Shown here: positions 43,086 to 53,000 of the stretch, piece after piece | How the letters are laid out: every line of letters starts with the position of its first letter | How positions within the stretch are numbered: position 1 is the stretch's first letter | Assembly: GCA_900104565.1 (NCBI GenBank) | Contig: LT629952.1 | Location: 558,001-622,000 of the forward strand | Direction: 5' to 3' | Length of the DNA: 64,000 nucleotides | Source: Ruminococcaceae bacterium Marseille-P2935 | GTDB taxonomy: Bacteria > Bacillota > Clostridia > Oscillospirales > Ruminococcaceae | The notes under the pieces: model-generated | Databases searched by the model: none | What the model saw: the letters and a program-made list of their open reading frames with translations, nothing else | What the model was told of the DNA's origin: nothing | Position numbers and translations under genes: made by a program

Positions 43086-44253
43086 TGTCCTCTTCCCCCT
43101 CTGTCTGTTCCGCCTCAAAGCCAGGTTCATCGCTATTATCTGATTCAGCCGCATTGTTCTCTGTTTCCGGTGCACCCATTAAGGTATCATTTGTTTGCGC
43201 TGACAGCTCCGCTGTGTCCTTCAGCTCGGTTTCGTCTGCCGGCTGGTTTAAAGTAGCTTCTTCATTTGCTACACCTGTGTCCTCTTTCTCTTCCGGTTGA
43301 TTCTCTTCACCTTTTTTATGATAGAAGGTACCGTTAATCACGGCCTGTCCTTCTTCGGTATTGATATAGAGAGGCATAAAATCCGGATCATTCTTTTCAC
43401 GAATTTTGATACGAATTGCAACAATCAGCGCGGTGGCACCCAGAAAACAGATAAGCGCCACCAGTTGGGAAACACGCAGATTACCAATAAGAAGGCTGTC
43501 AGTTCTTAACCCTTCAATTACAAAGCGGCCGGCTCCATACCATGCGGAATATGCCAGGAAAACCTCGCCGTCAAATTTGCGGTGCTTAGACAGGATCAGA
43601 AGGAAGAAAAAGCCCAGTAAGCACCAGATAGATTCATAAAAAAAAGTTGGATGAACTGGAATGTTGGGGTCAACATGAACGCCGAGCTGTTCCAGGCTGG
43701 AGGAAGCAAATTTTAAGTCGTTGACAATTTTAGGCCCGGTCATACCCCAGGGAAGCGCCGTATTGGAGCCATATGCTTCAATATTGACAAAATTGCCCCA
43801 GCGGCCTATGGCCTGGCCCAGAATCAAGCCTCCTGCTACCAGGTCCAAAGTGGGAAGCAGCTTTACACGGCGCAGTTTGCACATGAGGGCGCCAAAAATA
43901 AGCGCACCAATTAGCCCGCCATAAATTGCAAGCCCGCCTTCCCAAATTTTAAAAATACTGCCTAGGTTATCTTTATACTGATCCCAAGAGAATACCACAT
44001 AATAAAGCCTTGCACAAATGACTGCGCCAATTGTGCCAACAAAAATTACATCAATCAAACGGTCAGAGTCCACGCCGAATTTTTTAGCTCTAGCCAAAAC
44101 ATATACAATACCGGCCAGGAATGCAGCTGCAATGATGATTCCGTACCAGTATATGTAGATTGGCCCAAAGCTTCCAAAGGGACCAATCTGAAAGGCTACG
44201 CGGTTTAGAGTAAATTCCCATCCCAACCCGGGAAAGCTTAATACCTCAGACAT
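43066..44253 (-). CDS. lgt: Prolipoprotein diacylglyceryl transferase with acidic C-terminal tail
   Basis: Transfers diacylglycerol from phosphatidylglycerol to the lipobox Cys of prelipoproteins; about seven transmembrane segments. The Lgt signature [13 protein letters not shown] is present, with PTFFYESIW downstream. 395 residues, against about 270-290 for most: from about residue 285 there is a ~110-residue hydrophilic tail very rich in Glu, Asp, Asn and Thr. ATG 44253 follows AAAGGAGG. Between the M16 pair and folD in one operon. Confidence 0.95.
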   Translation of the reverse strand: MSEVLSFPGLGWEFTLNRVAFQIGPFGSFGPIYIYWYGIIIAAAFLAGIVYVLARAKKFGVDSDRLIDVIFVGTIGAVICARLYYVVFSWDQYKDNLGSIFKIWEGGLAIYGGLIGALIFGALMCKLRRVKLLPTLDLVAGGLILGQAIGRWGNFVNIEAYGSNTALPWGMTGPKIVNDLKFASSSLEQLGVHVDPNIPVHPTFFYESIWCLLGFFFLLILSKHRKFDGEVFLAYSAWYGAGRFVIEGLRTDSLLIGNLRVSQLVALICFLGATALIVAIRIKIREKNDPDFMPLYINTEEGQAVINGTFYHKKGEENQPEEKEDTGVANEEATLNQPADETELKDTAELSAQTNDTLMGAPETENNAAESDNSDEPGFEAEQTEGEEDSAGKDY

Positions 44254-44269
44254 GTGTTGTCATCCTCCT

Positions 44270-45547
44270 TTATTCCTTTGCAGATACTATGGAAAGAGCG
44301 CCCTTCTCCGTATCAAAGTCCTCTTTTAAGCGCTGCGTTAGCTGCTCCACGGTAGCGTCTGCAACAATATCCAGCAGTTCATACATATTGTCCAGTCCTG
44401 CAAAATGGGTCAGCATCATCAGGCTCGAAACTGCCTCCACCTTACCGTACATTCCAATATACCTGCCATAGGTGGCTTTTTTGCAGCGTGCAAACATCTC
44501 AGGGTCAATTCCTTCAGCCTGTATCCGTTTAATCTCCTTGCAAAGCTCCTCATACACCCTTTTGGGGTCCTTCGATTCTCCGGAATAGATCACTGCCAGA
44601 TAATCGCGGCTTACCATGACCTCGCCCATAAAGGTTTGGTTAATAAAACCTCCGTCGTATAAACGACGGTAAAGAGGGGTGCATTCTCCAGCCACAATAT
44701 CCAGAAGAATTTCATCCAGTACCTGGTTGCGGATATTCTGGGCGGAATTGTAAGACTTTCCTTTGAATCCCAATTGGAATAACGGCGTTGCTACCGGCAG
44801 ATTCTGTATCACCTCTTTTTGAAAAACACCTTCAGGCTCCTCTACCGGGGCACGTTCTACCGTAACATTCTTGGAAGGCTTTAATATTTTATCCGCCAGT
44901 TCCAAAACAGTATCCACATCAAAATTTCCTGCTATGGTGAGTACCATATTGTTCAGGTTGTAAAAAGTATCATAACACTTGTAAAGCAATTCTGCATTAA
45001 TTTTTGCAATGGTTTCTTTTGTGCCTGCAATATCAATACGAACCGGATTATTTTGATACAATGCACCCAACAGATTAAAATATACCCGCCAATCGGGGTT
45101 ATCATCATACATGGAAATTTCCTGCCCAATAATCCCCTGCTCTTTTTCTACCGTTTCTTTTGTAAAGTAAGGATGGGTTACAAAATCAAGCAAAATCTCC
45201 AAAGATTCTCTAAACTGGTCGGTGCAGGAAAACAGATACGCGGTGCGGTCAAAAGAGGTAAACGCGTTGGCTGATGCACCCGTAGCAGCATAACGTGCAA
45301 ATGCATCACCATCTTCACTTTCAAACAATTTATGCTCTAAATAATGAGCAATTCCCTCTGGCACTGTAATAAAGTCTTTTTCTTCACTTGTTTTAAAACT
45401 GGTATCAATTGAGCCATATTTAGTGCCAAACATGGCATAGGCGGTGGAATAGCCATCCATTGGGCACAAAAGCAATGTCAAACCGCTTTTGTGCTGAATA
45501 CGCAGGTAGTTTTCTCCCAACCGTTTTGAGCTAATTGTTTCCTTCAT
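44270..45547 (-). CDS. M16 family metallopeptidase-like protein (YfmH type)
   Basis: 425 residues. Carries the inverted zinc motif HXXEH as HYLEH (about residue 68) followed by LFESEDGDAFARYAA, so it is the active partner of the pair. ATG 45547 overlaps the upstream gene by 17 bases. In B. subtilis this pair is linked to modification of EF-P; the link here is by gene order and family only. Confidence 0.88.
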   Translation of the reverse strand: MKETISSKRLGENYLRIQHKSGLTLLLCPMDGYSTAYAMFGTKYGSIDTSFKTSEEKDFITVPEGIAHYLEHKLFESEDGDAFARYAATGASANAFTSFDRTAYLFSCTDQFRESLEILLDFVTHPYFTKETVEKEQGIIGQEISMYDDNPDWRVYFNLLGALYQNNPVRIDIAGTKETIAKINAELLYKCYDTFYNLNNMVLTIAGNFDVDTVLELADKILKPSKNVTVERAPVEEPEGVFQKEVIQNLPVATPLFQLGFKGKSYNSAQNIRNQVLDEILLDIVAGECTPLYRRLYDGGFINQTFMGEVMVSRDYLAVIYSGESKDPKRVYEELCKEIKRIQAEGIDPEMFARCKKATYGRYIGMYGKVEAVSSLMMLTHFAGLDNMYELLDIVADATVEQLTQRLKEDFDTEKGALSIVSAKE

Positions 45548-46889
45548 TGGAATTCTCCTTTCTGCCGGTCAGAAAATATACCGTATCCAGCGAAACCTGG
45601 TTAGCAGCTTCTACAATTTGCTGTTTAGTCAGGGCTGCCATGCTTTTTGCGTCCTGCATGGGGGAAATATCTGTCCCGTTCATAATTTGAGTGAGGTACC
45701 AGCTTTCCAGTGATTCCAAGGAATCACTGACCGAATTAAGACTATTTTGTACTGTAATACGGGCAGATTCCAGCTCCTCGTCGGTAAATTCACCGCGCTT
45801 CATCACATCCAGCTGGTTTAATATCTCTTCCCTCGCTTTTTGACAGTTCTTTTCCTCTACGCCGCTGTCAACCATTAAAATACCAGTCGCACGGTCAAAG
45901 CGGGCTGCGCAATAATAGCATAAACTGTATTTTTCACGAACATTGGTAAACAGGCGTGAAAAAGGTGTGCCTCCATATAGGGCAACCATCAAACGCATGG
46001 CACTGCGCTGAACTTCGTCCTGTATCTCTCCTGTACGAAAGCCCATAACCAGTTTGCCTTGGCTGACGTCCAGCTCTTCCCTTTCTTCTTTTACCTGGTC
46101 TGCCTTTGTACGTATCTTTTCATTATCCGCTTTTTGATAATTACGTTTAATCGGCCGGAAAGCCCTTTCAAACTCTTTTTTTGCGGTATCAGGGTTACCT
46201 GAACCAGCGAAAAAAACTTCGATTTTGGCAGAGTTTAACAGGTTGTGGTAAGCGTTGACTGCATCTCCGTTAGTAAGAGAGCTGGCGCTTTCCTTAGTGC
46301 CATACTTTCGAATCGCAATAGCTTCACCTTCACACATAATGCCCCGGCAACGGTTTATGGCATAGATGCGCTTATCGTTAATCTCAGATTCTATGGTATC
46401 AATTAAAAACTGTTTTTCTACTTCAAAGCTTGCAGGATCAAAAAAACCATCCGGCAGCTCCTGATTTAAAACGATACCCGCTAACAAATGAGCACATTCC
46501 TTTAAGGCCGGTTCCCCATCTATGGTGTACCGGTCATCCAAACCATAAATAGAGATGCTCATGATTTGGTACTGCCCATACTTGACCACATCTGCATCCA
46601 AAGACGCCCCATACAGTTCGTATAAACGCTGGTTAAGCTTTGTAAAATCAGGGCAATCACGATAACCCTTACGCAGTAAAAAAGGTACAACCGCATTGGC
46701 AGAAACGGTTTTCCAATCCAGCGGTAGCACAAAATTTACCGAAATCCGGTTGTTTTTAAACTTCACATCTCGAATACTGCTAAAGAATATTTCGTCTCCT
46801 ATTTTCACCCTATCTAACTGATAATCCATTTGGCCATCTCCTGCATTCAATTTTCCACCTGCGGCTATAAAAATATGCTGGTCATCCAT
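45531..46889 (-). CDS. M16 family protein lacking the zinc motif (YfmF type)
   Basis: 452 residues. M16 fold features such as VALYGGTPFSRLFTNVREKYSLCYY, but no HXXEH, as in the inactive half of two-subunit M16 enzymes. It is the first gene of the operon M16-M16-lgt-folD. A sigma-A promoter lies about 125 bases upstream. Confidence 0.87.
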   Translation of the reverse strand: MDDQHIFIAAGGKLNAGDGQMDYQLDRVKIGDEIFFSSIRDVKFKNNRISVNFVLPLDWKTVSANAVVPFLLRKGYRDCPDFTKLNQRLYELYGASLDADVVKYGQYQIMSISIYGLDDRYTIDGEPALKECAHLLAGIVLNQELPDGFFDPASFEVEKQFLIDTIESEINDKRIYAINRCRGIMCEGEAIAIRKYGTKESASSLTNGDAVNAYHNLLNSAKIEVFFAGSGNPDTAKKEFERAFRPIKRNYQKADNEKIRTKADQVKEEREELDVSQGKLVMGFRTGEIQDEVQRSAMRLMVALYGGTPFSRLFTNVREKYSLCYYCAARFDRATGILMVDSGVEEKNCQKAREEILNQLDVMKRGEFTDEELESARITVQNSLNSVSDSLESLESWYLTQIMNGTDISPMQDAKSMAALTKQQIVEAANQVSLDTVYFLTGRKENSNEGNN

Positions 46890-47014
46890 TTACCCGCAGC
46901 TATTCAAGCTTTTTATCATGATACAAATACTAGCTATTATTGTTTCAAGATATACGAGTTAATGAATGCTCCTGCGGATATTCCAAATCTGTGATTTGGA
47001 AACAATACGAGGTT

Positions 47015-47043
47015 ATTATAACACAACGGGTTTCCTTTTCCAA
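47015..47043 (-). promoter_or_regulatory. Sigma-A promoter of the M16-lgt-folD operon
   Basis: Minus strand -35 TTGGAA (47043-47038), 17-base spacer, -10 TATAAT (47020-47015). A small 9-bp hairpin (46981-47001) follows in the leader. Confidence 0.72.
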
Positions 47044-47060
47044 TAAACGGTAAGAAATGT

Positions 47061-50000
47061 TTACACTGTTGCCTTAATTTTTTTCTTTTTTCCATCCAGT
47101 AAAATATAGTTTTCCAGCTGCCCATCACATAAAATAGTATGCTTTCCTGTTTTGGACACCTCTATTTCCAGGTGGGTTCCGGCTATTTTAGCCTCCATAA
47201 TAAAGCCTGACCATTCTGTTGGCAAATTGGGATGAAAATATAACTTATCGCCCTGACGTTTAAGCCCCAGCAGCTGTTCTACTGCCACACGGTAATACCA
47301 GGATGCGGCACCGGTGTAAATACTCCACCCCCCGTGGCCATAAGCAGCCGGATTCGTATAAATATCTGCAGCCATATAATACGGCTCCAGTTTATAACGT
47401 TCGCTTAGTTCTGTATCCATAGACCGGTGTACCGGGTTGAGAATTTTTAGAAGCCTATACCCGTCATCGCTTCGCTCCTGCAGAAACATGGCGTAGGAAA
47501 GCCATACTCCGGCGTGGGTGTATTGCCCACCATTTTCCCGAATGCCTTTTGGATATGCTTTAATATAGCCGGGGTCTTTTGCCATATGGTCAAATGGCTG
47601 GTCAAATAATTTGATCACCTGCATTTTTTCATCTACCAATTTTTTCAGCGCATTGTTCAACGCCTGTTCCACCCTGCCCGAATCAGGCATTTGACAGATT
47701 GCCGAAAAGCTTTGCGGCAGGGAATCCATCCTGCATTCTAAAGAATCTTTGCTTCCCACCGGAGTGCCATCGTCAAAAAATGCTCGGCGGTACCATTCTC
47801 CGTCCCAGGCTTCACGGTCAAGGCTCTCTTTTAATTTGCCTGCACATTGTTTTAAGCTGGTAGCAGTAACAATATCTTCTTTTTGTGTGCTGATTTGGGC
47901 AAAATCCTCACAAACCCTGGCTAAGAACATCCCCAGCCAAACGCTGGTTCCTCTACCTTCATCACCAATTCGGTTCATGCCATCGTTCCAGTCACCACAC
48001 CCCATTAACGGCAGTCCATTTTCGCCCAGCCTGCATGCCCGGCGCAATGCCCTAATACAGTGGTCATAAACACTTTCACGATACGTGGTAAACCCTGGTG
48101 AAAGATAATGCTCCTGCTGGTCCTGCTCTAGCTCCGGTGCGGTAAGATACCGCACCGGTACAGATAATATTTCATCATCTCCGGTAACTTTTACATAACG
48201 TGCCACCGTATAAGGCAACCAAAGAAGATCATCAGAATATCGGGTTCTTACTCCCCGCAGGCCGCCCCCGCTTTGGGGCAGGTTATGCCACCAGTGCAGT
48301 ACATCCCCCTGTTCAAACTGAACGGCACAGCAGCGTAATATTTGAATTCTGGCTGTTTTGGGGTGAATTAACAAATAAGCCGCAACATCCTGCAGCTGAT
48401 CACGAAAACCGTACGCCCCACCACATTGATAAAAAGCACACCTGCCCCAGATTCGGGAAGCGGCAATTTGATGTGAGGCAAAGTTGTTCATATACTGATT
48501 GAATGCTTCATCCGGCGTATGAATACAGTACTGGTTTTCTTGCCTTGCGGCGCTTCGGGGGGCAATTTGTGTCATCTGAACCGCACTTTTCTGATTGGCA
48601 CCATAAGTTAGAATAAAACGAATGGTTTCGCTTCGTTTCGCAGGCAGTTTTTTAGGAATAATTAATACACCGCATGGATCGTTATACGGTTTTTCAACCT
48701 CTTCTGTCCAATGCCCTGAAAAGAAAGCACCTCGATTCAGTATTATTTTGCCGCCAGGGTGATCACTTGCCAGAACACTGCTGCACAAAACCGCAGTGTT
48801 GTAAGGATTTGTCATTACCAACGCCCCCTTCTCGACCTGAAAATGAATAAACCGTGCGGTTTCACGCGTTACTCCCAGTACCGGCTCGGTATAATAGGCC
48901 GTTTCCAATTCTACGGGGTAACCGGTAGTATTTTCCAGAGTAACATCAGTATACTTGGCACATCCGGTTTCCGATATCGTTACTCTTACCGTTGTTTTTA
49001 TTCCATCCGCTAATCCGACATAGCTTGCATCCTGCTTGGAAAAAGATGCAGCCGATCCCTGTATTAAATTAAAATACCGGTCCCCCACCCGCAGTAACAA
49101 CATCTCGCCGTTGTTGTCGGTAGCTATATCGTTGTACCAGGGGGTCAGGCGGTTTTCTCGGGCATTTACCGCCCAGGTAAACCCCATTGCCCGGTCAGAA
49201 ACCAGCGTACCAAACGAAGGATTGGCTAATATATGGCTGTAGGGTAATGGCGAATTTTTATCCACATAAAACCGTCCTTCTGCGAATTCCCCTCCGCCGA
49301 CTGCAAAACCATCCAATTTTGCCTGCTGGAACGGCAAAACAGAGTGGATTACAACAGGGGTGTAAGGGCTGTGGGCCACAGCATCTATCAGCATCGTCCT
49401 TGGACTGATATGCCGGGCGGCCGCTTTCAGCAGGGTAATTTGTTCCTTGGGGTAGCTTTGCTCATCTACCAAATAAATCTGCCCTAAAGAACCAGCCGGC
49501 GAGGAAATCCGTATTTCTGTCAGCATCGCTTTAATTTTGGAAGCTATCTGTTCATTTTTACTACTGTCAAAAAGTAAAACTAGGTCATAACGGATTCCCA
49601 GCAAATTCAGCATATCCTGCAGGCGAATATAGGCGGCAATCCGTTCACGGCCAATATCCTGGCTGTCAATTGGCATCAGCACAATCGGGTCATCTCCTGA
49701 AATTCCCATTGGCCACAAACCGGATTGTCCAAGTGTGTTATGCTGGCGGGCTGTTCTATTTTCTTCTCCTGTTTCAGCTCCAAATAATAATTGGCCCAAT
49801 ATACTGATAGAAAGCCGCCCCTCAATGGTATCTCTTAAAATTGGCGATGCTGCGGCAGAAGCCGTTTTCAGTTTTCCGCCTCGCTTGGACATTACAACGG
49901 CTGCTATTGCCTCTTCCTTACTGTTGGCACAGCCAATCAGTAAGGTGTGTTCTGTCTTTCCGCCTGCAGGAATTGTTGTTTGAAGACGGATGGCACAGAT

Positions 50001-53000
50001 GGCATCTGGCGTACCATTTCCGTTATGAAAAGGCAGTTTATGAAAATGAAGCAGGTTGTTCGGCCAACTGTCACAGGTAATCAAATTTTCCTTTTTCGTC
50101 TGCAGCTCAAAGGCGGTATCCTTTAAAAAAGATACCACCATACAGGGGCTGGGGGAACCACCACGCATCCTGCGGGTAAAGACAGCCATTTGGTTCGCCT
50201 TGTCCCACTCACTTTCTACAAACAGCTTGGAAAAAGCCGGATGTGCCTGATATTCCCGGTCTTTTTCCAATGTCGGTTCCAGATAAAAAAACAATTCAAC
50301 CTTTTTTTCTTTGATCGAATTATTTTTTATAATGATCCGCCGTTGTTCGCAGGGTACTGTTTCATGCAGCATACACTTCATAGAAATTTCTAAATGATCC
50401 TTCTGCGCAGAGTAATTGACTGCCCGAGAACGGAATCTGACCGAGTAGTTTGCTTTTGCATCATACCATGGCGCTTTCGTCGGCGAAAGAACGGTTCCCC
50501 CTGATTTTACCAGTACAAAAACACCTTGTGCCCGGCGCAAAACATCACTGCTGCGGCGCGTATAATCAATTCCGCTTGCTGTAAGAAAACCCGCGCCCAG
50601 GTCGGTAAGAAAATCACTAAGCTGGCCGTTGGTAAGCACTGCAACCCTGGGGCGCTGCGGTTCGGGAAGATCCAGCTTTTCATCAATTTCTGTACTAACC
50701 GGTTTTTCGTCTGTAAAATCTTTCATCTTAATATTATCGTACACCACCGTTTCTTTATTGATCTTCTCCTGTAAAAATTGGGAAGCACAGCCCATGGTAG
50801 GATCACGCATAAACCTTTTTACCATTCTCTGCCCCAAAAGTGAATTACAAGCTGCAATTAAGCTCATTCCAATATGGTGAGCCATATAGCTGCGAACAAC
50901 CGCCTGATCCTGCACCCGGTCATCTGTAAAATCAATTGCTTCATAAAAACCATAGCGTCCATACATTCCAAAGTTTGTCAGGTGCTGTAAATTATTCATT
51001 GCCGTGTTGGGAATAAAGGGCAATACAAGAAATGTTGAATAAGGAGAAATAACAAGCTCTTTATTCAGGTTTCGTTTCACTCCTATTTTCTGAATACCAT
51101 GTGCTTTGTACTGATAATTTAGCTGCGGATCAAACGCAAAATAACCGCTTTCACTGATCCCCCATGGAACCCCTAAGCCCCTTACTCTTTTTTGTTGACA
51201 ATAGATGCAGTAGTGCAGCGCCTCATTTAGAAGAGATCCATCATAGGCAGGCAGTAACAAATGCGGCATAAAGTATTCAAACATTGTGCCCGTCCAGGAA
51301 ACCGGGCCAATATAGGCCCCTTCTTTGGACATAGTCCGGTTTAAAGCCGACCAGTGTTTCATTGGAACCTGCCGGGAAGCAACTGCAAAATAACTGGTCA
51401 TTCTTGCTTCGCTCATTAAGAAATCATAATGAGAAGCGCATAACGAATTATTTTCCGCATCATATCCAATGGTAAACAGGTTTCTGTTTGACTGGTAGAA
51501 AACAGAAAGATCCGTTTCAGCAATTAATGTTTGTATTCTGCTAATCAGGCCAAACAATTCCGTACACTCGTTTTGGTATTCCTTTATACCTTGTTTTAAA
51601 GTAACTAAACAACAAACGAAATTGCCGCTGTCAACCGTTGAAACAAAGCTGGGATGCAGCCCCTCTAATGTTCTGGTATCATACCAGTTATACAGGTTAC
51701 CATTCCATTTTTCCAACTGCTCTACCGTACTTAGGGTACGGTTTAACCTACTATAAAGTTCTTTTGAAGTGATTAAATTAAAATCCCGTGCCGCAAGGGT
51801 CGAAAGGAGCATCATACCAATATTAGTGGGTGATGTTCTGGCAGCTACGGCATAAACGGGCGACTGCTGAACATTATCCGGAGGCAGGTAATGGTGTTCT
51901 TTGTTTGCATAATCCTCATAATACCGCCACATGGCAGCACAATACGAAATCAGCTTTTCTTTATTCTCTGTTGTTAGCTTGGGCCCAGATCTTCTGGTTG
52001 GTTTTGCGGTGATCAGCACAATTGGAATGAAAAGAGATAAAACCAGCCCATTGAACCGTACAACGGGATATTTGCCAAAGAACAGAAGGAAAAGCGCTGC
52101 CAGCTGCGGGAACCAATACCTCTGCAACGCCTGGACAAACGTAACGCCGCCCCTGTCTCCCTGGGCAGCAGTTGTCCATTGAAGCAAATTTTTTTTGCTG
52201 ATTAGGCAACGATATAAGGTGCGTACAATTGCGTCAGCTGACATGACAGCAGTAGGTAAAATCATCAGGTAAGAAAGCACCGCGCGGCTAAGTTCTTCAA
52301 AAACCTGCGGCATTGTATTGGTAAAAAATTTGCGCGACAGTACGGGCAGCCCGCCAGTCAGAAGCATTTGGAACGCTGATAACACCGGCATGATCCCAAC
52401 TGATAAAAATGCCATGGCATAAAGAATGCACGCGGCATCTTCCCCCATAAAAAACGCCGCTAACATTCCAATAGCAGCTGCAATTTGCGTAACAGGCCGG
52501 CGTAGATTATCGAACAGCTTATAGCGGGAAAGCCCTGAAATCGTGCACTCATACTCTTTATCATAAAACCAGTAACTGCGAAACAGAAAAAAAAGGTTTT
52601 GCCAATCCCCTCGTATCCATCGATGCAGGCGTGACAGCCAGGAATTCATATGGGAGGGCGTACCGTCAGTCATTTCAACGTCGGATAAAAATCCAGTACG
52701 CAGATAGGCACCTTCCAGAATATCATGACTCAGCACCCACTGCTCGGGCAACCGGGAACCTCCCAGAACCCGGGTAAATACCTGTAGGTCTATTAAACCC
52801 TTACCGCAAAAAATACTATCTCCAAATAGGTCCTGATAAACATCCTGCGTAAAAACATCATAAGAAGTTGTTCCACCGCAGCCGGACATTACTCGTGAAA
52901 AGGCAGTTTTTTTAGCACTTTCCAGCTCGGTCCCCATTCTCGGTGTTAAAATGCCATAGCCCGCTGTAACTCTGCCTGTTTCAGGGTTTATGACTGGCTG

